A DNA stretch of 64,000 nucleotides from Alligator mississippiensis (lineage: Eukaryota > Chordata > Crocodylia > Alligatoridae), in the NCBI RefSeq assembly GCF_030867095.1, contig NC_081836.1, forward strand, positions 30,516,338-30,580,337, in the 5' to 3' direction. A program made the position numbers and the translations under genes. Below the pieces are notes generated by a model. The model was not told the DNA's origin and did not search any database. It was given only the letters and a program-made list of their open reading frames with translations. This document shows positions 23,045-33,125 of this stretch, piece by piece. Position 1 is the first letter of the stretch, and each line of letters begins with the position of its first letter.

Positions 23045-24675
23045 TGACAACTGACCAGGGAAAAGCCAACCTATTAAATAGGTACTTTGCGTCGGTCTTT
23101 CATCAGCCCCATGGGACGCCCATGCCCGCTACTGGGCCGGGAAGTCTGGGTGAGGGTGATCCCCTGCCCTCCATTAATGCTGACTTCATGAAGGAACATC
23201 TTGAGAAGCTGGATACCTTCAAGTCAGCCGGCCCTGACAATCTTCACCCCAGGGTACTCAAGGAGCTGGCGAGCATCATAGCCCAGCCTCTAGCGCGGAT
23301 CTTTGAAAACTCTTGGCGCTCTGGTGTAGTGCCCGAAGACTGGAAGAAGGCCAATGTGGTGCCTATCTTCAAGAAAGGGAGGAAAGTGGATCCGGCTAAC
23401 TATAGGCCCATCAGCCTGACTTCTATCCCGGGGAAGATCTTAGAAAAGTTTATTAAGGAGGCCATCCTTAATGGACTGGCCGACGCCAACATCTTAAGGG
23501 ATAGCCAGCACGGGTTTGTTGCGGGTAGGTCTTGCTTGACCAATCTCATTTCCTTCTACGACCAGGTGACCTATCACCTGGACAAGGGAGATGAGATTGA
23601 TGTCATATATCTTGACTTCAAAAAAGCCTTCGATCTGGTGTCCCATGATCGTCTCTTGGAGAAACTGGCCAATTGTCGCCTTGGGTCCTCCACGATCCAC
23701 TGGCTGGAAAATTGGCTCCGGGGTCGGACCCAGAGGGTAGTAATTGATGGAAGTCACTCATCGTGGTGTCCTGTGACCAGTGGGGTCCCCCAGGGCTCTG
23801 TCCTTGGACCCATACTGTTCAACATCTTCATTAACGATGTGGACACTGGAGTCAGAAGCGGACTGGCCAAGTTCGCCGATGACACCAAACTTTGGGGCAA
23901 AGCATCCACACCAGAAGACAGGCGGATGATCCAGGCTGACCTGGACAGGCTCAGCAAGTGGGCGGATGAGAATCTGATGGTGTTCAACGCCGATAAATGC
24001 AAGGTTCTCCACCTTGGGAAGAAAAACCCGCAGCATCCTTATAGGCTCGGCAGTGCTATGTTGGCTAGCACTATGCAAGAAAGAGACTTGGGGGTCATCA
24101 TTGACCACAAGATGAACATGAGCCTGCAGTGCGATGCTGCGGCTAGTAAAGCGACCAAAACGCTGGCTTGCATCCATAGATGCTTCTCAAGCAAATCCCA
24201 GGACATCATTCTCCCCCTGTACTCGGCCTTAGTGAGGCCGCAGCTGGAGTACTGCGTCCAGTTTTGGGCTCCACAATTCAAAAAGGATGTGGAGAAGCTT
24301 GAGAGAGTCCAGAGAAGAGCCACGCGCATGATCAGAGGTCAGGGAAGCAGACCCTACAATGACAGGCTGAGAGCCCTGGGGCTCTTTAGCCTGGAAAAAC
24401 GCAGGCTCAGGGGTGATCTGATGGCCACCTACAAGTTTATCAGGGGTGACCACCAGTATCTGGGGGAACGTTTGTTCACCAGAGCGCCCCAAGGGATGAC
24501 GAGGTCGAATGGTCACAAACTACTACAAGATCATTTCAGGCTGGACATAAGGAAGAATTTCTTTACTGTCCGAGCCCCCAAGGTCTGGAACAGCCTGCCA
24601 CCGAAGGTTGTTCAAGCGCCTTCATTGAACACCTTCAAGATGAAACTGGATGCTTATCTTGCTGGGATCCTATGA
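23045..24675 (+). CDS. CR1 reverse transcriptase, open partial ORF2 (copy D)
   Basis: About 540 codons of non-LTR reverse transcriptase, which in an active CR1 copies element RNA into DNA at a nicked target. Seen in order: LDTFKSAGPDNLHPRVLK; NVVPIFKKGRKVDPANYRPIS (fingers); [25 protein letters not shown] near 23605 with the first catalytic aspartate; [24 protein letters not shown] near 23872 with the aspartate pair; thumb LVRPQLEYCVQFWAP; C-terminal FFTVRAPKVWNSLP. The same frame happens to stay open upstream to 22897, but that part is not CR1 and I exclude it. There is no proper start codon because of the 5' truncation. Probably not expressed as a functional protein. Confidence 0.9.
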
Positions 24676-24768
24676 CCCCAGCTGACTTCCTGCCCTTTGG
24701 GCAGGGGGCTGGACTCGATGATCTTCCGAGGTCCCTTCCAGCCCTAATGTCTATGAAATCTATGAAAT
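23045..24768 (+). mobile_element. CR1 LINE copy D, 5'-truncated, reading frame open
   Basis: Plus-strand CR1 covering the whole RT and 3' UTR. Homology to copy F begins near 23045 and ends with the tail cttccagccctaatgtct then atgaaatctatgaaat at 24768. Unlike copies A, F, G and H, no stop or frameshift interrupts the RT. Endonuclease and ORF1 are missing, so it cannot move by itself. Copy F on the opposite strand is the same subfamily. The neighbouring hAT MITE begins 68 bp after the tail. Confidence 0.95.
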
Positions 24769-24827
24769 TTTAATCTCCCCTGAAAACATCTCCCTTCTCC
24801 TATTGCTTACATATGTCAATCTCTTTC

Positions 24828-25080
24828 CTTTAGAGCAGTGGTTCTCAACCTTTTTGTACAAGGACCCACTTGTAAACATTGCCCACTCCTGACAGCCCCT
24901 CGCAGGGTGGAGCTCTGCCAGCCCGTAAGGGAAAAGCCAGTTTCCCACACTTTTCTCCTTTAAAGGAGAATCCATTTTTACAGTTTGATCCATTTTTTAA
25001 GTTTGTTCACAACTCTTCCATATATTCTTGCAGGCTACTTTTGGGTCATGACCCACAGGTTGACAAACACTGCTCTAGAG
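24828..25080. mobile_element. hAT MITE, 237 bp, with 8-bp target duplication
   Basis: The element is 24836-25072. The left end cagtggttctcaacct and right end ggttgacaaacactg are imperfect inverted repeats. The flanking duplication is ctttagag at 24828-24835 and ctctagag at 25073-25080 (7 of 8). The interior includes ggtcatgaccc, a palindrome typical of short hAT derivatives. Non-coding. Confidence 0.88.
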
Positions 25081-25615
25081 AGAGGGGAGTACTGTTTATA
25101 ATTTGGAGTAATTTAGCTCTTTCCTCAAAAGAAGTGAACTGGAATGAGGGTCCATTTATGGCCTACCTTCCTCCCCTGCTGATTCTCCCATGAGGATCAA
25201 GGCCAGGTGAGAGACACAAGGAGTTCCCAAGAATTGCACAGTGGCTGGCTGCCATGCTAGCTGACTGCCAGCTATTGATGTGGAAAGCAAAAGGCATTTT
25301 CAACATGTGCTGATTCTGAGTTTTAGACTGGTTGTCTGGCATGTCCTGGCCTTTATGGGAACAGAAAAGAATCAGAGGGATGAAAAGGGCATTAGGAGGA
25401 CTGATCAAATATATTCCAATTAACCAGAAACACAGCAGATGAGAAGGGAAGCGGGAGGGCGGGAGGGGGGGTCACCTCCCCAGAAAGGTGTAGAGCTTCA
25501 CCTTAACTTCATTTCTAGGGCAAAGAGATAAAAATCACTCTGTGATCCTGGCCTTTTTACCCATATTTAGACAGATGTTGCCCCTTTCAGAAGAGTTTGG
25601 GCTGTATCCTGTAGA
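25081..25615. other. Unassigned sequence
   Basis: Nothing is recognised between the two MITEs. Confidence 0.4.
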
Positions 25616-25922
25616 CTCTACACCAGTGGCTGTCAACCAGAGGACCATGGCACTCTGGGGTGCCTTGAGATCCTTTGAAAGGTGCTGCACACAATGTTAG
25701 CACTGCCAGGTTCACAAACATGATTCACAAGATAAACCCAGAGATTTCAAATGAAAATCCATAGTTGTGGTCTTTCTGAGTTCTTTGTAACAGACAAACT
25801 CTATTATTTATCTGTAGTAAAAAAAAAGAGTGAAAAATAAGAGCTAATGTTTTCTAAGGGGTGCCTCAAGTCTATCTATGGGTGCCTTGAGTCTAAAAAG
25901 GTTGAGAACCACTGATCTATAC
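25616..25922. mobile_element. hAT MITE, 291 bp
   Basis: The element is 25624-25914. The ends are cagtggctgtcaacc and ggttgagaaccactg. The flanks ctctacac and atctatac agree at 6 of 8 positions. The interior has a gcactctggggtgcc motif near the left end and ggtgcc motifs near the right end. It belongs to the same family as 782-1047. Non-coding. Confidence 0.85.
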
Positions 25923-26215
25923 AAACATCCCCCTGGAGCACAGGGCAACACTTGCATGGAATGTAAGAAGAGCAGGCCAGGTTTTTATTTTAAACTGTTA
26001 CATTTAGCAAAATTAATCTTCAAAAATAAAAGACTTTTATTTAGTAGCTGGAAACAACCCAGCAGAGCTATTGACTATTGGGAATCTTGCCCCTAAGTTC
26101 TAAGGCAGGATCAGGCTCTTCTCTCATTCTGAATTCTCTGAGTAAATCTTCACTGGAGCACAAGGCTCAAAAAGCAGGGAGAGCTCTCTGTTGGGCAAAC
26201 TCGTTATAGATTTAA
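25923..26215. other. Unassigned spacer
   Basis: About 290 bp with nothing recognised. Confidence 0.4.
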
Positions 26216-28095
26216 TAGATTTCATGGACATTAGGGCTGGAAAGGACCTCGGAAGATTGAGTCCAGCACCCTGCCCAAGGGGCAGAAAGTCAACTGGGGT
26301 CATAGGATCCCAGCAAGATAAGCATCCGATTTTCTCTTGAAGGTGTTCAATGTAGGCGCTTGAACCACCTCCGGTGGCAGGCTATTCCAGACCTTGGGGG
26401 CTCGGACAGTAAAGAAATTCTTCCTTATGTCCAGCCTGAAATGGTCTTGCAGTAGTTTATAACCGTTCAACCTCGTCATCCCTTGGGGTGCTCTGGTGAA
26501 TAAATGTTCCCCCAGATACTGGTGGTCACCCCTGATAAACTTATAAGTGGCCATCAGATCACCCCTGAGCCTGCGCTTTTCCAGGCTAAAGAGCCCCATA
26601 GCTCTCAGCCTGTCGTTGTAAGGTCTGTTTTCCTGACCTCTGATCATGCACGTGGCTCTTCTCTGGACTCTCTCAAGTTTCTCCACATCCTTTTGGAATT
26701 GTGGGGCCCAAAAATGGATGCAGTACTCCAGCTGTGGCCTCACCAAGGCTGAATACAAGGGGAGAATGACATCCCGGGATTTGCTTGAGAAGCATCTATG
26801 GATGCAAGCCAGTGTTTTGGTCAATTTACTAGCTGCAGCATTGCATTGAAGGCTCATGTTCAATGATGACCCCCAAGTCTCTTTCTTCCATAGTGCTAGC
26901 CAGCGTAGCACTGCCGAGCCTATAAGGATGCTGCAGTTTTTTCCTTCCAAGGTGGAGAACCTTGCATTTTTCAGTGTTAAACACCATCAGGTTCTCGTCT
27001 GCCCATTTGCTGAGCCTGTCCAGGTCAGCCTGGGACACCCTCCTGTCTTCAGGTGTGGATACTTGGCCCCAAAGTTTGATGTCATCAGCGAACTTGGCCA
27101 GTCTGCTTCTGACTCCAATGTCCACATCATTAATGATGTTGAACAATATGGGTCCAAGGACAGAGCCTTGGGGAACCCCACTAGTCACAGGGCACCATGA
27201 CGATTGACTTCCGTCAACCACCACCCTCCGGGTCCGACCACGGAGCCAATTTCCCAGCCAGCGGATCGTGGTGGACCCAAGGCCCCATCTGGCCAGTTTT
27301 GCCAAGAGGTGATCATGGGATACCAGATCGAAGGCTTTTTTGAAGTCAAGCTATACGACATCAATCTCTTCTCCCTTGTCCAAGTGATAGGTCACCTGGT
27401 TGTAAAAGGAAATGAGATTGGTCAAGCAAGACCTACCCACAACAAACCCATGCTGGCTATCCCTCAGGATGTTGGCGTTGGCTAGTCCATTAAGGATGGC
27501 CTCTTTAATAAACTTTTCTAAGACCTTCCCTGGGATAGAGGTCAGGCTGATGGGCCTGTAGTTTGCCAGATCCACTTTCCTCCCTTTCTTGAAGATAGGC
27601 ACCACATTGGCCTTCTTCCAGTCTTCGGGCACTACACCAGAGCACCAGGAGTTCTCAGAGATCCGTGCCAGAGGCTGGGCTATGATGCTCGCCAGCTCCT
27701 TGAGTACCCTGGGGTGTAGATTGTCAGGGCCAGCTGACTTGACGGTATCCAGCCTGTCAAGGTGTTCCTTCATGAGGTCAGCACTGATGGAGGGCAAGGG
27801 ATCTCCCTCACCCGGACCTCCCTGTCCCATAGTGGGCAGGGGCATCTCATGGGACTGATGAAAGACCAACACAAAGTACCCATTTAATAGGTTGGCTTTT
27901 TCGTGGGTGTCAGTTGTCCCATCTGGTTTAGCAGGGGTCCAATGTTGCCCTTGCTTTTCCTCCAGCTCCCCACATATTTGAAAAAGGACTTTTTATTGTC
28001 CTTGATACTCGAAGCTAGTTGCAGCCTTGGCTTTCTTGGTTTGCTCCCTGCAGGACCGGACCAGTGTAGAATATTCCTCCTCTTGCTCCAGTTCC
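26216..28095 (-). mobile_element. CR1 LINE copy F, 5'-truncated, frame broken
   Basis: Minus-strand CR1 of the same subfamily as copy D. The tail begins at about 26216 (gacattagggctggaaagg). Coding pieces run 28095 to 26300: FKSAGPDNLHPRVLK and NVVPIFKKGRKVDLANYRP (27872-27351), [15 protein letters not shown] and FADDIKLWGQ (27305-26829), then the thumb and C-terminus (26950-26300). The first palm motif is hit by a nonsense change: where copy D has codons for IYLDF, copy F has TAG in place of the tyrosine codon. A frameshift lies near 26850-26950. It reaches farther 5' than copy D, into the pre-RT region near 28095. Dead copy. Confidence 0.93.
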
Positions 28096-29419
28096 ATAGA
28101 CTTTACGGGAATTATACCAATGTCCTTGTGGGGAATTTGAATTAGTCAGAGCTGAACCTCACCAGAATCAAATGGAAAGAGAGAATCCCACTGATCTCAG
28201 CAGCCTTTGGAACTACTCCTAGCTTGAAGGATCTTTCTGAAGGGATGTTGAGCTATAAGATAAAAGCACCCTTTTTCGAAGTTGGGACCTTTGTATTAAA
28301 AAGTTCGACCAATCTAAGGCTTGGGATGAATTTCCTGTTCCTCGTGGAATCTCACTCTCTCACTGAACGAGGCTACAATTTTTTCCTGACAGATATTGCT
28401 GGGGCTTGTGGCCTTCCCTTTTGCCTACCCCAGCCAGAGCACTCAGGCTAGTTTTTGGGTGCCCAGCAGAACCACTGCTACCACAGGGATCCCAGACACT
28501 AGTTTTAAGGCTTCTTCCTTTGCGGTGGGTCTGAGCCTGTGGTCCTGACTTGGCAGGAAAACAAAAGTTGAGATTCTTCCTCCCCTTTATCCCTCACTGC
28601 TTTGTGTGCCTGTTCTGGGGTCAGGCTAGGGAGTTTTTGGGGGAAGCCCTCTGTGAGAGTAGTGACAGCACTTCTTCACCACATGGGCTGGTATTCACTG
28701 CTCCTACACAGCTTGGAGCCTCTGTTTACAGTGGCAGGTTGCTGCTTGCTGCTGCTGCTTTTTCCAGTGCATAATTATAGCTCCTGTGTACAGGTGGAGT
28801 GTGAGAGTTTGGGATTTGCAGCCTGTTTGTGAACTACCTGTTTCTCAGGTGCAGCCTAGGCCCCGGGCTGGCTCACACAGACTGATAAGTGTAAGGCTGT
28901 AGTGGGGATCACTTTGGGGGCGGTGGTGAGGAAGATCACAGCATGCTATGGGGAAAGGCACCAATATCCCCACCCAAACTCTCAGTTGTGGGAGTGGAAT
29001 CCCATCCTCTGCGCTGCCCTGGAGGATGGCCCATTGAGCCCTCTCTGGACCAAGCTGGGACGTGCAGGCCTGGCACAGAGCAGGCCTGGCAAGACTCCTT
29101 GGTGCACTTTGTGAGGAACAAACAGTTCTTTCGACATCAGAGCTAAGTGTCCTTGTCACAGTCTCGAGAGCTCTGAACAGGTTTGTGCCCACATACCTGA
29201 GGTGTCAGAAGAGTGACTCATGCCATGGGGCTGTCAAGTGGTGCGTGAACAGGAATGCACATACTGACATAGGCAGCAAGAGAAAACGCCTCCTGTCCCC
29301 CACATCCCTCGGCTTATCACAAGGTCTGACAAGGCCTGGCTGGAGAGAGAAGTGGTGTCTCAGTAAACTGCAAGAAACAGCATCAGCAATGGGAGAGTTT
29401 CTTGTCAGTGAAATAATAA
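28096..29419. other. Unassigned sequence, 1.3 kb
   Basis: No gene or repeat is recognised. Several short open frames at 28.8-29.5 kb lack domains. Confidence 0.4.
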
Positions 29420-29747
29420 GGCACTTTTACATGTGCTCCAGGGTGGGTGTGCTTTAATTAGAGCAGCTCTCAGAGCCACTCTAAATAAAGCACTGCCATG
29501 TCTTTTGTATCAGTGTCCCTGCACTTGAAAAAGGCAGTGGGGGCACTTGAACTAAAGCTCATTCAACAAGCTTTAGCTCAAGTGCCCCTGTTGCCAGTTA
29601 AGTCCAGGGATGCTGATACACGAGATGCAGGAGGCTGCTGGAGCATGGTGATTGCCATGCTCCAGTAGACCCAATTAATCAAGTTTGTTTTGATGTACTG
29701 GAGTTCTAGCACATCAGAGCAGCCTCCATGCTCGTGTATAGGCGTCC
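29420..29747 (+). mobile_element. MITE-N copy 1, 328 bp, with internal fold-back
   Basis: The ends ggcacttttacatgtgctcc and the inverted ggacgcctatacacgagca are similar. The interior has paired cacttgaactaaagctc and gagctaaagcttg-type arms, gtatcagtgtccctg and gggatgctgatac, giving a self-complementary centre. A second copy lies reversed at 36059-36375. No clear target duplication is seen. Superfamily unknown. Non-coding. Confidence 0.55.
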
Positions 29748-30337
29748 ATTATATGTGTCTAATCAAAGAGGTCTGGTGTTTCAGAGGAAGTTTAAAGCTG
29801 CCTCAGCCAGTGTGCAGCATTGCATCTCATGTAGGAGTTCCACTGGGTCCTAGTAAATTGTTAACTATTCTGGGCCAAAAATCTATTTCAATTTACAGCC
29901 ACAGGTTGGGGAGTGGGTATATAACCCAGGCCACCTCTCTCCATGTTAGCTGAAGCTCAGTCAATTGGTTTTGTCTGAATAAAAAAATTAGATGCTCAGC
30001 AAAGTATAGCTCCTCAGAAACTGTACCTCAGAAATTAGGGAGTAAGCTCCATTACCACTTCATAGGAGCCATCAGGTTCACTCGGCTGCAGAGGGAGCAT
30101 TCTGATCATAACCTGACCCTCTGTGCAACACGGGCTGGAGTATTTAATCCAGAGATTGTGGGACAGAGGCATTACTCTTTTCCAGTGGGTAAGCAACATG
30201 ATTGATCCCAGCAGCCTGTGGGTGAGTTAAATACATCTTTTAGAAAAAGATCCTGCATGGATTTCCAGGACCAGTTTTTCTGCACAGCTCCACTGGAGTC
30301 CATGAGCTATACCAGCTGAGTATCTGGAACACAGGCT
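29748..30337. other. Unassigned sequence
   Basis: Nothing is recognised upstream of the CR1 copy E tail. Confidence 0.4.
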
Positions 30338-32600
30338 TCATAGAATCATAGAAGTAGGGTCGGAAGGGACCTTGTAGATCTTCAAGTCTGACCCCCGTCC
30401 TGGGCAGGAGAGAAACTGGGCTCAAGTGACCCCAGCCATGTAGGCATCGAGCCGTTTCTTAAAGACCCTCAGGGTAGGAGCCAGCACCACTTCCCTTGGA
30501 AGTTGGTTCCAGATCCTAGATGCCCTGACAGTGAAGTAGTTCCTACAGATGTCTAATCTGAACCTACTCTCCAACAACTTGTGGCCGTTATTTCTTGTTA
30601 TCCTGGGGGGCACTGGGGGAAACAAGGTCTCTCCCAAACCCTTCTGGTCCCCCCTAGTGAGTTTACAGATGGTCACAAGGTCCCCCCTCAGCCTTCTCTT
30701 GTGAAGGCTGAACAGGTTCAGGTCCCTTAGCCTCTCATTGTAGGGTCTGCCCTGCTGTCCCCGGATCATGCGGGTGGCCCTCCTCTGGACCCTCTCAATG
30801 TTGTCCACATCCCTCTTGAAGTGGGGCTCCCAGAACTGGACACAGTACTCCAGCTGTGGCCTGACCAGTGTCACATAGAGGGGGAGGATCACCTCCTTGG
30901 CCCTACTTGAGATGCACCTGTGGATGCACGACAGGGTCCGGTTAGCTCTGCCAACCGTAACCTCGCATTGTTGGCCCATGTTCATCTTGGAGTCAATGGT
31001 GACTCCAAGATCCCTTTCTGCCTCTGTGCTCTCAAGAAGGGAGTTTCCCATCTCATAAGTGTGTTGCTGGTTACTACTGCCCAAGTGCAGCACCCTGCAC
31101 TTGTCCGTATTGAAATGCATCCTGTTTTTGTCAGCCCACCCTTGTAACCTATCCAGGTCTTTCTGCAGTCTTTCCCTCCCTACTAGCGTGCCCACCTCAC
31201 CCCAAATTTTGGTATCATCAGCGAATTTGAACAGGTTGCTTTTCACCACATCGTCCAAATTGCTGATAAAGAAATTGAACAGCGCGGGCCCAAGGACTGA
31301 GCCCTGGGGGACTCCGCTGCCCACTTCCCCCCAGGTCAAATATGACCTGTCCACCACCACCCTCTGAGTACGACCCTTCAGCCAATTAGCAATCCATCTG
31401 ACCGTGTAGGCATCGATGCCACAGTTGCCTAGTTTTTTAACGAGGATGGGGTGAGAGACAGTGTCAAAGGCCTTGCTGAAGTCCAGAAACACTACATCCA
31501 CGGCAACACCTGCATCCAATGCTTTTGTGACCTGATCGTAAAAGGCAACCAGGTTAGTCTGACATGACCTGCCCCTAATGAAACCGTGCTGGTTGCCCCT
31601 CAGCATCACGCCTGATGCCAGCCCATCACAGATGTGCTCCTTGATGATCTTCTCAAACATTTTCCCCAGGATTGAGGTAAGACTGACAGGCCTATAGTTG
31701 CCCGGGTCCTCCCTTCTCCCTTTCTTAAAGATGGGGACCACACTGGCTATCTTCCAATCATCTGGCATCTGGCCCAAGCACCATGAGCGCTCATAAAGCC
31801 ATGCCAAGGGCCCTGCAATAACCCCTGCTAGCTCCCTCAACACCCTGGGGTGGAGAGCATCCGGACCTGCTGACTTGAACACGTCCAGCCCCTCCAGAAG
31901 CACTCTAACCCGGTCCTCCTCAACCTTAGGTCTTGGGGTGTTCCCCTTGAGTCCGTCTTGAATCACGGTGGGGGAGTCCCGGTTCCTGCACAAGAAAATG
32001 GAGGTGAAGAATTTGTTAAAGATGTCTGTCTTCTCTTCTGGCGCGACCACCAGATCGCCCAGCGTATCTTGCAGGGGCCCCACATTTCCCGGCGCCTTCT
32101 TCATCCTCCCTATATATTTGAAAAAGGACTTTTTATTATCTTTGATCTTGGACGCTAGTCCTAGTTCTATGTCTGCCTTAGCTTTCCTAACAGCCCCCCT
32201 ACAGGCCCGAGCAATGGAGGTATACTCTTCTTTGGAGATAGTCCCCGCACCCTTCCACTGGGTGTACGCCGCCTTTTTGGCAACCAGGCATTCCCAGACT
32301 TCCTTGGTGAGCCAGGGAGGCTTTTGGGCACTCTTGCCCCCTTTGCTTCTTGTTGGGATTGTCACCCCTTGGGCCCTGAGTATCGTCTCCTTAAGGAACG
32401 ACCGCTCATCTTGGGCACTGAGTTCCCCTGCCCTCGAGAACCCGAGCGCCTCTCCCACCAATCTCCTCAACTCGTTGAAGTTGGCCCTCTTGAAGTCTAG
32501 GGCTACCGCCTTGCTGTAGGCCTTTGACACCCTGCGCTGGATGATGAATTCCAGCAAGTGGTTGATGAATTCCAGCTTAAAGTGGTTCTGAATTCAGTAA
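30338..32600 (-). mobile_element. CR1 LINE copy E, longest open CR1 in the window
   Basis: Minus-strand CR1, 2.26 kb, with tail tcatagaatcatagaag and agggtcggaagggacc at 30338-30380. It carries one open frame from the pre-RT region to the C-terminus. The 5' end near 32600 is truncated inside ORF2, so the endonuclease is missing. A separate CR1 tail (32672-32872) lies just upstream of its 5' end, showing repeated insertion in the same spot. Its 3' UTR type matches copies A and H rather than D/F. Confidence 0.95.
30422..32557 (-). CDS. CR1 ORF2 fragment, 711 codons, uninterrupted (copy E)
   Basis: Non-LTR retrotransposon polyprotein lacking the N-terminal apurinic endonuclease. Order seen: linker with SKAVALDFKRANFNELRR; a PPWLTKEVWECLVAKKAAY pre-RT segment; [69 protein letters not shown] with the first catalytic aspartate; [27 protein letters not shown] with the aspartate pair; thumb RPQLEYCVQFWEPHF; C-terminal NYFTVRASRIWNQLP. 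Full CR1 ORF2 proteins are usually close to 1000 residues, so roughly the first 30% is missing. The 5' boundary at 32557 is a TTG, not ATG; a TGA lies about 13 codons further upstream. The frame stops at 30422-30424 (TGA). Intact catalytic motifs suggest a comparatively young insertion. Confidence 0.88.
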   Translation of the reverse strand: MLEFIIQRRVSKAYSKAVALDFKRANFNELRRLVGEALGFSRAGELSAQDERSFLKETILRAQGVTIPTRSKGGKSAQKPPWLTKEVWECLVAKKAAYTQWKGAGTISKEEYTSIARACRGAVRKAKADIELGLASKIKDNKKSFFKYIGRMKKAPGNVGPLQDTLGDLVVAPEEKTDIFNKFFTSIFLCRNRDSPTVIQDGLKGNTPRPKVEEDRVRVLLEGLDVFKSAGPDALHPRVLRELAGVIAGPLAWLYERSWCLGQMPDDWKIASVVPIFKKGRREDPGNYRPVSLTSILGKMFEKIIKEHICDGLASGVMLRGNQHGFIRGRSCQTNLVAFYDQVTKALDAGVAVDVVFLDFSKAFDTVSHPILVKKLGNCGIDAYTVRWIANWLKGRTQRVVVDRSYLTWGEVGSGVPQGSVLGPALFNFFISNLDDVVKSNLFKFADDTKIWGEVGTLVGRERLQKDLDRLQGWADKNRMHFNTDKCRVLHLGSSNQQHTYEMGNSLLESTEAERDLGVTIDSKMNMGQQCEVTVGRANRTLSCIHRCISSRAKEVILPLYVTLVRPQLEYCVQFWEPHFKRDVDNIERVQRRATRMIRGQQGRPYNERLRDLNLFSLHKRRLRGDLVTICKLTRGDQKGLGETLFPPVPPRITRNNGHKLLESRFRLDICRNYFTVRASRIWNQLPREVVLAPTLRVFKKRLDAYMAGVT

Positions 32601-32671
32601 GGATGTGACAATCCTGGAATGATCTTTGAAAGCTGTGACATCTGCCAGTGGCTTTATGCATGACATTCAGC

Positions 32672-32872
32672 CTAGAATCATAGATTCATAGATTCATAGA
32701 TGTTAGGGTCAGAAGGGACCTCAATAGATCATCGAGTCCGACCCCCTGCATAAGCAGGAAAGAGTGCTGGGTCTAGATGACCCCAGCTAGATGCTCATCT
32801 AACCTCCTCTTGAAGACCCCCAGGGTAGGGGAGAGCTCCACCTCCCTTGGGAACACCACCTCCCTTGGGAAA
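32672..32872 (-). mobile_element. CR1 fragment I, 3' end only
   Basis: The tail carries three head-to-tail repeats of the tcatagat unit followed by gttagggtcagaaggg and the start of the C-terminal coding region reversed (ctcttgaagacccccaggg). A second cacctcccttggga follows 18 bp after the first at about 32840-32870, a small duplication. Truncated after about 200 bp. Closest to copy A by its catagatgttaggg tail. Confidence 0.88.
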
Positions 32873-33014
32873 AAACAGGAGCAAGCCAATTCTTCTTCAT
32901 CTGGCCTGAAACCTGCAGTAGTGGATTGGAGAGAACAGCTCTGGTTAAAGGGAAAATGGAGGCCATAGAACCTGCCTTATAAGACACAGCTGGCTCTTTT
33001 CATGTCTAGAACCA
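32873..33014. other. Unassigned spacer
   Basis: Nothing is recognised. Confidence 0.4.
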
Positions 33015-33125
33015 AAGGGACTTTGCAAAGTATCATTATTCCATTTTACACGTGGAAACTCAGACACAAAGCTGGAATCATCAATCAGGTCAACCCGGAA
33101 GTAAAGTTTCCAGAGTTCTGAGTCC
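33015..33125 (+). repeat. MIR-type SINE fragment
   Basis: attattccattttacacgtgg followed by aaactcagacacaaag matches the MIR core in plus orientation. The 3' half is decayed (gaagtaaagtttccagagtt). Confidence 0.6.
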
